Source: Cellulomonas aerilata
Lineage (GTDB): Bacteria > Actinomycetota > Actinomycetes > Actinomycetales > Cellulomonadaceae
Reading direction: 5' to 3'
DNA: 64,000 bases
Assembly (NCBI RefSeq): GCF_007991755.1
Contig: NZ_BJYY01000018.1
Span: forward strand, 175,609-239,608
The position numbers were made by a program, and so were the translations under genes. Positions 14,371 to 23,004 of this stretch are shown here, one piece after another. Within the stretch, counting starts at the first letter, position 1; each line of letters opens with the position of its first letter. The notes beneath the pieces are model-generated. The model was given only the letters and a program-made list of their open reading frames with translations, had not been told where the DNA came from and ran no database searches.

Positions 14371-15744
14371 ATGCGGACGTCGACGACACCCCGCCCCCGG
14401 CTGATGGCCACGGCCGCCGTGGCCGGTCTCGCTCTCCTCGGCCTGAGCGCGTGCTCCGGCGGCGGCCAGGAGGCAGCGGCCCCCACCGGAGGCGCGGACT
14501 CCGGCGACCTCACCTGGTGGGGATGGACCCCGGACGCCGTGAACGCGGAGAAGCTGATCGCGGCCTTCAACGAGGAGTACCCCGACATCGCGGTCACCTT
14601 CGTCTCCAAGCCGATCGACTCCTACGACTCGGTCCTCGGCCCGGCCATCACGTCCAGCGACGGCCCCGACGTGTTCAACGTCGCCCCCGGCTCGGCCAAC
14701 GGTGGTGTCGACACCTTCGGCGCCGGCGCCCTCGACCTGACCCCCGCGGTCGCGGCGGCCCTGGGCGACGACTGGAAGGACAAGCTCGCCCCGGCCGGCG
14801 TCGAGCCGCTCACGGTCGACGACAAGCTCGTCGGGGTCTCGGCGGGCGCGGTCTACTCCGGCGGCCTGTGGGTCAACCAGGACCTCTTCGACCAGTACGG
14901 CCTGACTGCACCCACCGACCTGGACGAGTGGAAGCAGGTGTGCGCGACGCTCGAGGTCAACGGCGTCACCTGCTTCGTCCAGGGTGCGGGCCAGCACGCG
15001 TTCGACATGGACACCTTCGAGGCGGTCATGGAGAACGTCGAGCCCGGCCTGTACGTCGACGCCAGCGAGGGCGAGGTCCCGTACACCGACGAGCGCTTCG
15101 TCCAGGGGATGGAGATCTGGAAGTCGCTGTTCGACGAGGGGATCATGCAGGAGGGCGCGATCGGCCTGCAGCAGTACCCCGACGCGAACAACCAGTTCAT
15201 GTCCGGCAAGGCCGCCATGGTCATGATGGGCACCTGGTACACGCAGTACGCCGTCAAGGACAGCATGGTGGCCGCCATGGAGGCGGCCGGCGTCGCCGAC
15301 CCGACCCCGTTCGCGATCACGCCGGCCGACTTCCCGGACCTCGCGGGCACCGGTGACACCGGCTCGCTGTTCGGCGACGCCGACTACGGCCTTGCCGTCA
15401 GCGGGAAGACCGACCAGCCCGACGCCGCGACGACGTTCGCGCTGTGGCTCGGCACGAGCGAGGCGGGTCAGCAGGCCGTCGCCAACACGCTGAACAACGT
15501 CCCGGCGCTCAAGGGCGTCACGCCGCAGTGGGAGCAGATCGACCTGGTGGACCCGGCGCGCCAGCTCGAGCCGCTGCAGGAGTACACCGAGCGGGCCGGC
15601 CAGGCGACCGAGCCCCGCTTCGCCTCGGTCAGCTCGGACCTCAACTCCGCGTTCGAGGACGTCCTGATCGGGGTCGCCTCCGACGACATGACCATCGACG
15701 AGGCCCTCGGCGCCCTGCAGGCCGTGCAGGACGAGGAGAAGTGA
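14371..15744 (+). CDS. Sugar ABC transporter substrate-binding lipoprotein (family 1)
   Basis: 457 aa from ATG 14371 (GGAG upstream). A signal peptide ends in the lipobox LSAC (Cys28), so the mature protein is lipid-anchored outside the membrane. The body is a family-1 solute-binding protein: GDLTWWGWTPDAVNAEKLIA, SDGPDVFNV, and GKAAMVMMGTWY near residue 280. Clustering with two MsmF/MsmG-like permeases and pentose-oxidising enzymes suggests a mono- or oligosaccharide ligand. No ATPase gene is present, so a shared MsmK-type ATPase elsewhere is expected. Confidence 0.9.
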   Translation: MRTSTTPRPRLMATAAVAGLALLGLSACSGGGQEAAAPTGGADSGDLTWWGWTPDAVNAEKLIAAFNEEYPDIAVTFVSKPIDSYDSVLGPAITSSDGPDVFNVAPGSANGGVDTFGAGALDLTPAVAAALGDDWKDKLAPAGVEPLTVDDKLVGVSAGAVYSGGLWVNQDLFDQYGLTAPTDLDEWKQVCATLEVNGVTCFVQGAGQHAFDMDTFEAVMENVEPGLYVDASEGEVPYTDERFVQGMEIWKSLFDEGIMQEGAIGLQQYPDANNQFMSGKAAMVMMGTWYTQYAVKDSMVAAMEAAGVADPTPFAITPADFPDLAGTGDTGSLFGDADYGLAVSGKTDQPDAATTFALWLGTSEAGQQAVANTLNNVPALKGVTPQWEQIDLVDPARQLEPLQEYTERAGQATEPRFASVSSDLNSAFEDVLIGVASDDMTIDEALGALQAVQDEEK

Positions 15745-15750
15745 CCCCCG

Positions 15751-15798
15751 CCCTCGCCGCGGTGCCCGGGGCACGGTGCCCGGGCACCGCGGCGGGGA
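15751..15798 (+). promoter_or_regulatory. Strong intercistronic hairpin
   Basis: CGCCGCGGTGCCCGGG (15755-15770) pairs perfectly with 15779-15794; with flanking bases the stem reaches about 20 bp with one wobble, loop 8 nt. It lies between the binding-protein gene and the permeases, where such structures usually protect the upstream message or partially stop transcription so that binding protein exceeds permease. Confidence 0.7.
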
Positions 15799-15823
15799 CC
15801 CGACCTCAGCAAGGGACACACCG

Positions 15824-16783
15824 ATGAGCACCACTGCAGCAGCACGGCAGACCCCGGGGCGCTCCGCCCCGGTGCCGGGCCGGGCCGACGACGGCGCGGT
15901 CACGCGACGTCGCGGCGTGCGGCAGGCCTCGGGCCTGCCGTGGATCCTCCCGGCCGTCGTCCTGGTGATCGGCCTGGTCTACTTCTCGATCGGCTACACC
16001 GGGTACGTCTCCACGCTCGACTGGAACGGCTTCATCCTCTCGCCGTCCGAGCCGGTCGGCGGGGCCAACTACACCGAGATGGTCGGCGACCCGGTGTTCT
16101 GGCGGTCGCTGTGGCACACGGCCTACTTCTTCGTCATCACCTTCACGGTGCAGACGGTCCTGGGCTTCGTGTTCGCGGCGCTCATGCACTCCAAGCTCCG
16201 CTTCGGGACGCTGTTCAAGGTCGTCGTGTTCGTCCCGACCGTGCTCGCCCCGGCGATCATGGCGCCGGTGTTCCGGCAGATCTTCGACGCCGACGGCCAG
16301 CTCAACCGGCTGCTGGACGCCGTCGGGCTCGACGCGGTCTCCCGGCCGTGGCTCGCCGACGCGACCACCGCGATGGGCGTGGTCATGGTCGTCACCGTCT
16401 GGCAGTGGACCGGCCTGACGTTCATCCTGTTCTTCGCCGCGATGAGCCAGGTCGACCCCGAGGTCATGGAGGCCGCGCGGATCGACGGCGCCGGCAACAT
16501 CCGGGCGCTGCGCTCCATCGTGTGGCCGATGGTCCGCGGCACCACCGCGGCCCTGGCGCTGCTGGGCCTCATCGGCGCCCTCAAGACGTTCGACGTGCCG
16601 TACCTGGTGACCAAGGGCGGTCCCAACCACGGCACCGAGTTCCTGGGCACGTACATCTACCAGGTCATGGTCGCGGAGAAGCACTTCGGGTACGCGGCGG
16701 CGATCTCCGTCGCGCTCCTGGTCCTCGCCATCACCGGCGGCGTGCTCATGAGCATCCGCAACCGCCGCGCCGAGAGGAGCTGA
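15824..16783 (+). CDS. Sugar ABC transporter permease (MalF/UgpA type)
   Basis: 319 aa from ATG 15824 (AAGGGA upstream). Six membrane helices after a hydrophilic N-terminus. The EAA loop that contacts the ATPase is EAARIDGAGNIRALRSIVWP (about 218-237). Forms the transport channel with the permease that follows 3 bp later. Confidence 0.9.
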   Translation: MSTTAAARQTPGRSAPVPGRADDGAVTRRRGVRQASGLPWILPAVVLVIGLVYFSIGYTGYVSTLDWNGFILSPSEPVGGANYTEMVGDPVFWRSLWHTAYFFVITFTVQTVLGFVFAALMHSKLRFGTLFKVVVFVPTVLAPAIMAPVFRQIFDADGQLNRLLDAVGLDAVSRPWLADATTAMGVVMVVTVWQWTGLTFILFFAAMSQVDPEVMEAARIDGAGNIRALRSIVWPMVRGTTAALALLGLIGALKTFDVPYLVTKGGPNHGTEFLGTYIYQVMVAEKHFGYAAAISVALLVLAITGGVLMSIRNRRAERS

Positions 16784-16786
16784 GCC

Positions 16787-17575
16787 ATGTTCGAGGCACG
16801 CACCACCCGGGACCGGATCGGGCTGCACGTGCTCGCGGTCGTCCTGGCCCTGCCGTTCCTGGCCCCGCTGGTCGTCATGGTGTCGGGCTCCTTCGCCGGA
16901 CGCGGCTGGAGCAACTACGAGAAGGTCTTCGCCACCGGCGTCGTCGGCACCTACTTCCGCAACAGCCTCATCATCGCCGTGTCGACGATCGCCCTGGTGT
17001 ACGTCGTCACGATGCTCGCGGCGTTCGGCTTCGCCAAGCTGCGCATCGCCGGCAAGGAGGTCTGGTTCTGGCTGCTGCTCGCGGCGCTGACCATGCCCGA
17101 GGCGGTCCTGCTGACCCCGCTGTTCGTGACGGCGTCGACCTTCGACCTCTACAACGAGCACATCGCGGTCATCCTGCCGCTGGCCGCCCTGCAGGTGCCG
17201 TTCACGGTCCTGCTGGCGCGCAGCTTCTTCCAGGGGATCCCGTCGGAGCTCATGGAGGCCGGACGCGTGGACGGCGCGTCGATCCTGCAGGTCTTCTGGC
17301 GCATCGTGATGCCGCTCACCCGGCCCATCGCCGCGGCGATCGTCGTGCTGACGCTCATCTCCGCGTGGAACGCCTACCTGCTGCCGCTGCTCATGCTCAA
17401 CGACCCGGACCGGCAGGTCGTCACGCTGCTGCCGTCCTTCTTCACCAGCCAGTACACGAACGACCAGACCGGCGTCCTGGCCGCGGCCGTCATCACGGCG
17501 GTGCCGCAGATCATCGCGTACCTGTCGCTGCAGAAGTACTTCGAGCGCGGCCTCGCGGCCGGTGCGCTCAAGTGA
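16787..17575 (+). CDS. Sugar ABC transporter permease (MalG/UgpE type)
   Basis: 262 aa, six membrane helices, EAA loop EAGRVDGASILQVFWRIVMP (about 159-178). Starts 3 bp after the first permease and pairs with it. Slightly shorter than typical MalG proteins (about 275-300 aa) through a reduced first periplasmic loop. Confidence 0.9.
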   Translation: MFEARTTRDRIGLHVLAVVLALPFLAPLVVMVSGSFAGRGWSNYEKVFATGVVGTYFRNSLIIAVSTIALVYVVTMLAAFGFAKLRIAGKEVWFWLLLAALTMPEAVLLTPLFVTASTFDLYNEHIAVILPLAALQVPFTVLLARSFFQGIPSELMEAGRVDGASILQVFWRIVMPLTRPIAAAIVVLTLISAWNAYLLPLLMLNDPDRQVVTLLPSFFTSQYTNDQTGVLAAAVITAVPQIIAYLSLQKYFERGLAAGALK

Positions 17576-17619
17576 CCGCCGCCCCCAGGACGTCCCACCC
17601 CATCGAAGGGAACACCCCC

Positions 17620-18702
17620 GTGCAGGGACCCGTGCAGTTCGTCGTCATCGGCAGCGGCTGGCGCTCCGAGTTCTTCCTCCGGCTGGCGCAGGCGGCCCCC
17701 GAGCAGCTGCAGGTGGTGGCCGTCGTGGCGCGCCGCCCGAGCGAGGCCGAGCGCCTGAGCGCCCGGTGGGGCGTCCGGACGGTCGGCACCGTCGACGAGG
17801 CACTGGCCCTGCGCCCGGAGTTCGTCGTCCCCGCGGTGTCCTGGCCGGCCATGCCGGTCGTGACGCGCGAGCTCGTCGCCGCCGGGGTCAAGGTCCTCGC
17901 CGAGACGCCGCCGGCGCCGGACCTCGACGGCCTGCGGTCGCTGTGGGAGGAGGTCGGCTCGTCCGGCCTGGTCCAGGTGGCCGAGCAGTACACCCGGATG
18001 CCCGGCCACGCGGCGCGGCTGGCGGTCGTGGGCGACGGCGTCATCGGCGCCCCTACCAGCGTCGAGGTCGCCTCCACGCACCTGTACCACGCGGTGTCGC
18101 TCGTCCGCGGCTACCTCGGGGTCGACATGGCCGAGACCGTGGTCGACGCCCGGACGTTCGTCGCGCCGCTCGCGGACCCGCTCAGCTTCCACGGGTGGGT
18201 GCCGGACGCCCAGCCCGAGCCGCGCACGACGACGGTCGCCACCCTGGACTTCGGCGACGGCCGGATGGGGCTCTACGACTTCGTCGACAACCAGTGGTGG
18301 AACCCGCTGCGCGCGCGGCGCGTCGTCGTCCGCGGCTCGCTCGGCGAGATCGTCGACGACGAGGTCACGCGGCTGACGCCCGAGGGCCCGATCACCTCAC
18401 CGGTCGTCTACCGCCGCACCGGGGTCGACATGAACCTCGAGGGCAACGACGTGGTGCACGCGTCGTTCGACGGCCGGGTCGTGTGGCGCAACGCGTGGGT
18501 CGGCACCCGCTTCTCCGAGGACGACCTCGCCGTCGCCGACCACCTCGTCGCCACCGGTGCCTGGGCCCGGGACGAGGCCCCGGGCCCGTACCCGCTCGCG
18601 CAGGCGTGCCAGGACCACGCGATCGGCCTGGCGATCGAGGAGTCGGCGCGGACCCGCACCGACGTGCGCGTGGCCAAGGAGCCGTGGGCGGCCGGCGCGT
18701 GA
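17620..18702 (+). CDS. Gfo/Idh/MocA-family oxidoreductase
   Basis: 360 aa from GTG 17620 (GAAGGGA upstream). The N-terminal Rossmann fold FVVIGSGWRSEFFLRLAQ binds NAD(P); ETPPAPD near residue 90 stands where the family has EKP, with Lys replaced by Thr/Pro. The C-terminal domain carries the sugar-binding sheet. Family members oxidise or epimerise sugars and sugar derivatives. The altered EKP motif suggests a divergent chemistry. In an operon with the importer and sugar dehydrogenases. Confidence 0.82.
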   Translation: MQGPVQFVVIGSGWRSEFFLRLAQAAPEQLQVVAVVARRPSEAERLSARWGVRTVGTVDEALALRPEFVVPAVSWPAMPVVTRELVAAGVKVLAETPPAPDLDGLRSLWEEVGSSGLVQVAEQYTRMPGHAARLAVVGDGVIGAPTSVEVASTHLYHAVSLVRGYLGVDMAETVVDARTFVAPLADPLSFHGWVPDAQPEPRTTTVATLDFGDGRMGLYDFVDNQWWNPLRARRVVVRGSLGEIVDDEVTRLTPEGPITSPVVYRRTGVDMNLEGNDVVHASFDGRVVWRNAWVGTRFSEDDLAVADHLVATGAWARDEAPGPYPLAQACQDHAIGLAIEESARTRTDVRVAKEPWAAGA

Positions 18703-18779
18703 GCCCACCGCAGGGTCGGACCCGGCCGGACGGCCGCAGCATCACCACCACCACCACATCGAGCAGGGGACAGACCGAC

Positions 18780-19517
18780 ATGGGACAGCTGGACGGCGCG
18801 CTGGCAGTGGTGACCGGGGGGTCGCAGGGCATCGGCCGGGCGATCGCGGCGCGGTTCGTCGCCGAGGGCGCGGACGTCGTCCTCACCGGACGACGCAAGG
18901 ACGTCCTCGACGAGGCGGTCGCGGAGCTCGGGCCGCGGGTCACCGGCGTGCCGGGCGACGCCTCCTCGCTGGAGGACCTGGACGCGCTGATGGACGCGGT
19001 CCGCGCCACCGGCCGGCCGGTGGACGTGCTGGTCGCCAACGCCGGCGGCGGCAGCGAGGCGCCCCTGGCGGAGATGACCCCGGACCTGTTCGACGGCGTC
19101 ACGGACCTGAACATCCGCGGCACCTTCTTCACCGTGCAGAAGGCCCTCCCGCTGCTGGCCGACGGCGCCCGCGTGGTGCTCGTCTCCTCGATCTCGGGCA
19201 GCAACGGCGACCGGAACCACGCCACCTACAACGCGAGCAAGGCCGCCGTGCGGTCCTTCGCCCGCACCATGACCAACGACCTGCGCGAGCGCAGCATCCG
19301 GGTCAACGCGCTCAGCCCGGGGCCGACCATGTCGGTCGGGTTCTCCGACTTCGTCGGCGGCGAGGAGAGCATCCGGCGCATCGCCGAGGCGGTGCCGGTC
19401 GGACGCATCGGCCGCCCCGAGGAGGTCGCCGCCGCCGCGCTGTTCCTGGCCTCCCAGGAGAGCAGCTTCGTCGCGGGCGCCGAGCTCGTCGTCGACGGCG
19501 GCATGAGCCAGGTCTGA
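18780..19517 (+). CDS. Short-chain dehydrogenase/reductase (SDR)
   Basis: 245 aa from ATG 18780. Classical SDR: cofactor loop TGGSQGIGRAIA, structural VANAGGG, catalytic Ser (VSSISGS) and YNASK, C-terminal FVAGAELVVDGGM. An Arg at LTGRRKDV hints at NADP preference. Possible sugar, sugar-acid or 2-keto-3-deoxy-acid dehydrogenase in this island; not assigned. The 77-bp gap upstream contains a run of CAC codon-like triplets that is not translated in this gene. Confidence 0.88.
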   Translation: MGQLDGALAVVTGGSQGIGRAIAARFVAEGADVVLTGRRKDVLDEAVAELGPRVTGVPGDASSLEDLDALMDAVRATGRPVDVLVANAGGGSEAPLAEMTPDLFDGVTDLNIRGTFFTVQKALPLLADGARVVLVSSISGSNGDRNHATYNASKAAVRSFARTMTNDLRERSIRVNALSPGPTMSVGFSDFVGGEESIRRIAEAVPVGRIGRPEEVAAAALFLASQESSFVAGAELVVDGGMSQV

Positions 19518-19526
19518 GCCCGACGG

Positions 19527-19559
19527 GGCGGGCGACGGCCCCCTCGGCCGTCGCCCGCC
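19527..19559 (+). terminator. 14-bp perfect hairpin after the SDR gene
   Basis: GGCGGGCGACGGCC (19527-19540) pairs with 19546-19559 around a 5-nt loop, starting 9 bp after the SDR stop, followed by a C-rich CCTCCCCCTCCCC tail. Probably a terminator or partial attenuator splitting the operon. Confidence 0.6.
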
Positions 19560-19573
19560 TCCCCCTCCCCTGC

Positions 19574-19636
19574 GCGCCCCATCCGCGCCACCCACCGGCG
19601 CCACCCACCGGCGCCACCCATCCGCGCCACCGACCC
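19574..19636. repeat. 13-bp tandem repeat in intergenic gap
   Basis: Four to five copies of GCGCCACCCAYCS between the hairpin at 19527-19559 and the VOC gene start. Two units are identical (19585-19597 and 19598-19610). No coding role seen. Confidence 0.85.
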
Positions 19637-19650
19637 GAGAGAGACCCCCC

Positions 19651-20109
19651 ATGCAGAACCGCGTCCCCCTGACCGGGATGATCCAGATCGCCGTCGTCGT
19701 CGAGGACATCGAGCGTGCGCTCGACCACTGGTGCGAGCTCCTCGGGGTCGACCGCCCCGAGGTGCGCGTCAGCAGCGCCGAGCCCAACCCCGACGAGACC
19801 TACCGCGGCGAGGTCGCTGCGTACAGCCTCAAGCTCGCCGTGATCGAGTGCCCGGAGCGCGGGTTCGTCCTGGAGGTGCAGGAGCCCGACCAGAACCCCT
19901 CGACGTTCCGGGAGTTCCTCAAGGCCCACGGCCCCGGCGTGCACCACATCGGCTTCGCCGTCGGCGACGCCCGGGACGCCGTCGTCTCCGAGCTGGAGAC
20001 CATGGGGTACGAGATGCGCACCGTGGGCTTCTACCCCGGCGGCAGCTGGACCATCGTGGACGGCGAGGACCGCCTCGGGGTCAACCTCAACATCAAGCCG
20101 CACGTGTGA
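19651..20109 (+). CDS. VOC-family protein of the sugar island
   Basis: 152 aa. Starts IQIAVVVEDIERALDHWCELLG and repeats as HHIGFAVGDARDAVVSELETMG, the two modules of a glyoxalase/epimerase-like VOC fold. Of the four usual metal-ligand positions, His (VHHIGF) and Glu (FVLEVQE) are present, but the first is Gln (MIQIAV) and the last Asn (GVNLNI). Length and layout recall methylmalonyl-CoA epimerase-like enzymes. The stop overlaps the lactonase start. A lyase, epimerase or dehydratase step on a keto-sugar acid is possible but unproven. Confidence 0.8.
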   Translation: MQNRVPLTGMIQIAVVVEDIERALDHWCELLGVDRPEVRVSSAEPNPDETYRGEVAAYSLKLAVIECPERGFVLEVQEPDQNPSTFREFLKAHGPGVHHIGFAVGDARDAVVSELETMGYEMRTVGFYPGGSWTIVDGEDRLGVNLNIKPHV

Positions 20110-20993
20110 CCGCTGATCTGCCCGTCGTCGACACCCACGTGCACTTCTGGGACCGGCGACGCACGGACCTGGAGTACGGGTGGCTCGACGGCGACGGCGC
20201 CGAGGCGACCCTCGGCGACCTCGACGGGCTGCGCGCGGTGCGGTACTCCGTCCCCGAGTTGCGGGCCGACACCCGGATGCACGGGGTGACCCAGGTGGTG
20301 CACATGAGCGCGGCGACGTCCGGGCACCTGGCCGAGACGCGGTGGCTGCAGGGCCTGGGCGACGAGACCGGGTGGCCCGACGCGATCGTGGCCGGCGTTG
20401 ACCTGGCGGCGCCCGACGCCGCCGCGACGCTCGACCGCCACCGCGAGCACGACCGGCTGCGCGGCGTCCGGGACATGCGCGACGGGTCGGTCCTGGGCGA
20501 CCCGGCGTTCCGCCGCGGGTACGCACGGCTCGCCGGCACCGGCCTGGTGCTCTGCCACTCGGTGGGCGTCGACCACGTCGCGGCCGCCGTCGCGCTCGTG
20601 CGCGCGGTGCCCGACGTCGTCCTGTGCGTGGACCAGAGCGGCATGCCGGAGTCGCGCAGCCCGGAGTACCTGCGCACGTGGAGGGCTGCCCTGGGCACGC
20701 TCGCCGCGGAGCCGAACGTGGTCGTCAAGATCTCCAGCCTCGGCGTGCACGACCACGACTGGACCCCCGCGAGCCGGCGGCCCTGGATCCGGGCGCTGGT
20801 CGACGCCTTCGGGCCCGACCGGTGCCTGTACGGCTCCAACTGGCCGGTCGAGCGGCTGTACAGCGGCTACGGCGACGCGCTGGGCGTGTTCCGGGCGGCG
20901 ATCGGCGACCTCTCCGGGGCGGAGCAGGCGGCCGTCCTGGCCGGCAACGCCCGGCGCGTGTTCCGCCTCGAGCCGGTCCCCGCCGGACCCTGA
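20106..20993 (+). CDS. Amidohydrolase-2 family lactonase (L-fuconolactonase-like)
   Basis: 295 aa, GTG start 20106 overlapping the VOC stop by 4 bp. VDTHVHFWD at residues 8-16 provides the metal-binding HxH; ALVDAFGPDRCLYGSNWPVE near the C-terminus matches the GSxWPV motif of COG3618 sugar lactonases. These hydrolyse sugar 1,4- or 1,5-lactones made by a sugar 1-dehydrogenase. It fits between the XylB-like SDR (22212) and the dehydratase (23005). Confidence 0.85.
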   Translation: MTADLPVVDTHVHFWDRRRTDLEYGWLDGDGAEATLGDLDGLRAVRYSVPELRADTRMHGVTQVVHMSAATSGHLAETRWLQGLGDETGWPDAIVAGVDLAAPDAAATLDRHREHDRLRGVRDMRDGSVLGDPAFRRGYARLAGTGLVLCHSVGVDHVAAAVALVRAVPDVVLCVDQSGMPESRSPEYLRTWRAALGTLAAEPNVVVKISSLGVHDHDWTPASRRPWIRALVDAFGPDRCLYGSNWPVERLYSGYGDALGVFRAAIGDLSGAEQAAVLAGNARRVFRLEPVPAGP

Positions 20994-21108
20994 CCGTCCG
21001 CGGACCGTTCCCCGGTCCGTCCCCCGGTCCGCGACCACGCACGACGCGTGCGAACCTTGTCCCCGGCGACGGCGCCGGGGACCGACACCGACACCGAAGG
21101 AGCAGACA

Positions 21109-22215
21109 GTGAAGGCAGCGGTCCTGCGCGAGCCCGGGCAGCCGATGACCATCGAGGACGTCGAGCTCGACGAGCCGCGCGCCGGAGAGGTCCTGGTCCG
21201 GGTGCAGGCGGCCGGCGTCTGCCACAGCGACCTGCACTACATGACGGGCGACCTGCCCACGCGCCTGCCGATCGTCCTCGGCCACGAGGGCGCCGGGGTG
21301 GTCGAGGCCGTCGGGGCGGGCGTCACCCGGGTCGCGCCCGGTGACCAGGTCGTCCTCATGTGGCGCCCCCGCTGCGGCCACTGCGCGTTCTGCTCGTCGG
21401 GCCGTCCGGCCCTGTGCACGTCGGCCAAGCGGCAGGTCTCCACCGGCGGCCTGCTGGACGGGACGAGCCGGCTGTCCGCCGGCGGCGACACCGTCCACCA
21501 CTTCCTGGGCGTGTCGTGCTTCGCCGAACGTGCGGTCCTCGCCCAGGAGTCCGTCATCCGGATCCCGGACGGCACCCCGCCGGCCGTCGCCGCGCTGATC
21601 GGGTGCGCGGTGGTGACGGGGGTCGGGGCGGTCCTCAACGTGCTGGGCGCCGGCGCGGGCCGCAGCGTGCTCGTCATGGGCGCCGGCGGCGTCGGCCTGT
21701 CGACCGTCATGGGCGCCGACCTGGTCGGCGCGTACCCGGTCGTGGTGGCCGACGTCGCCCCGGACAAGCTGGACCTGGCCCGTCGCCTCGGCGCGACGCA
21801 CACGATCACCGTGGGCGACGGCGCCGTCGACGAGGCGGTGCGGGCGATCTGCCCGGACGGCGTGGACTGGGCGTTCGACGCCGTCGGCAAGGCCGAGACG
21901 GTGCAAGCCGCGATGGCGAGCCTGCGCACGGGCGGCACGACGGTCGCCATCGGGCTCGGCCGCGCCGGTGCGACCGTCGCCATCCCGCTCAACGACCTCG
22001 TCCAGCGCGAGAAGCGGCTGGTCGGCAGCCTGTACGGCTCCTCGAACACGGTGAGCCAGGTCCCCCGGCTGCTCGAGATGTACGCCGCGGGCCGGCTGGA
22101 CCTGGACGCCCTGCTCGGCCGGACCTACCCGCTCGAGCGGATCAACGACGCCTACGACGCCCTGGTGGCCGGAGCGGTCGGTCGCGCCGTCATCCTCCCG
22201 GGGGCCGCCGCATGA
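21109..22215 (+). CDS. Zinc-dependent alcohol dehydrogenase (MDR)
   Basis: 368 aa from GTG 21109 with AAGGAG upstream. Catalytic zinc residues Cys (GVCHSDLH) and GHEGAGVVE; structural zinc lobe with four cysteines in CGHCAFCSSGRPALC; Rossmann GAGGVGLSTVMGA. Resembles class III-type alcohol dehydrogenases acting on alcohols, aldehydes or sugars. Overlaps the next SDR gene by 4 bp (ATGA). Confidence 0.88.
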   Translation: MKAAVLREPGQPMTIEDVELDEPRAGEVLVRVQAAGVCHSDLHYMTGDLPTRLPIVLGHEGAGVVEAVGAGVTRVAPGDQVVLMWRPRCGHCAFCSSGRPALCTSAKRQVSTGGLLDGTSRLSAGGDTVHHFLGVSCFAERAVLAQESVIRIPDGTPPAVAALIGCAVVTGVGAVLNVLGAGAGRSVLVMGAGGVGLSTVMGADLVGAYPVVVADVAPDKLDLARRLGATHTITVGDGAVDEAVRAICPDGVDWAFDAVGKAETVQAAMASLRTGGTTVAIGLGRAGATVAIPLNDLVQREKRLVGSLYGSSNTVSQVPRLLEMYAAGRLDLDALLGRTYPLERINDAYDALVAGAVGRAVILPGAAA

Positions 22216-23003
22216 GCGCGCCCGCGACGACGACGGACGCCGGGTTCGCGACGTACCCGAGCCTGCGTGAGCGGCCGGTGTTCGTGACCGGCGGGGCGAC
22301 CGGGATCGGCGCCGAGCTCGTGGCGCAGCTGGCGCACCAGGGCGCCCGCGTCGCCTTCGTCGACCTGGACGAGGCGGCCGGCGCCGCACTGGCTGCCGGG
22401 CTCGAGGCGGCGACCGGGCGCGCGCCCTGGTTCGGCCGCTGCGACGTCGGTGACGTCGGTGCGCTGCAGTCCGCGCTGCGCACCGCCGCGGACGCCCTCG
22501 GGCCGATCGAGGCGCTGGTGAACAACGCCGCCAACGACGAGCGGCACGCCGTCGGGGACGTGACGGTCGACTACTGGGACGAGAAGCTCGCCGTCAACCT
22601 GCGCGCGCACTTCTTCGCCGCCCAGGCGGTCGCCCCGGGCATGGCCGCCGCCGGGCGGGGCTCGGTCATCAACATGGGCTCGATCATCTGGCACGCCAAG
22701 TTCGCCCGGAGCAGCGGGTACGCGACCGCCAAGGCGGGTATCGAGGGCCTGACCCGCTCGCTCGCCCGCGACCTCGGCCCGGACGGCATCCGGGTCAACT
22801 GCGTCGTCCCCGGCTGGGTGATGACCGACCGGCAGCTGCGGGACTGGGTGACGCCGGAGGCGGAGCGCGAGATCGAGCGCTCGCAGTGCCTGCCGCAACG
22901 CCTGCAGCCCGCCGACGTCGCCCGGCTCGTGCTGTGGCTCGCGGCGGACGACTCCACGATGTGCACGGCTCAACGATGGGTGGTCGACGGTGGCTGGATC
23001 TGA
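22212..23003 (+). CDS. XylB-like sugar 1-dehydrogenase (SDR)
   Basis: 263 aa. Closely follows the Caulobacter D-xylose 1-dehydrogenase pattern: YPSLRERPVFVTGGATGIGA, VNNAANDERHAVGDVTVDYW, NLRAHFFAAQAVAPGM, catalytic YATAKAGIEGLTR, and WVVDGGW at the C-terminus. Note NNAAN instead of the usual NNAGN. Expected to oxidise an aldopentose (xylose, arabinose or a 6-deoxyhexose) to the lactone. Coupled by ATGA overlap to the alcohol dehydrogenase; the dehydratase starts 2 bp downstream. Confidence 0.87.
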   Translation: MSAPATTTDAGFATYPSLRERPVFVTGGATGIGAELVAQLAHQGARVAFVDLDEAAGAALAAGLEAATGRAPWFGRCDVGDVGALQSALRTAADALGPIEALVNNAANDERHAVGDVTVDYWDEKLAVNLRAHFFAAQAVAPGMAAAGRGSVINMGSIIWHAKFARSSGYATAKAGIEGLTRSLARDLGPDGIRVNCVVPGWVMTDRQLRDWVTPEAEREIERSQCLPQRLQPADVARLVLWLAADDSTMCTAQRWVVDGGWI

Positions 23004-23004
23004 C

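Noticed and set aside
18738..18762. Run of CAT/CAC triplets resembling a hexahistidine tag before the SDR gene
   Set aside because: It lies upstream of the SDR start, in frames without a start and ribosome site; a chance run in the gap, not evidence of engineering.
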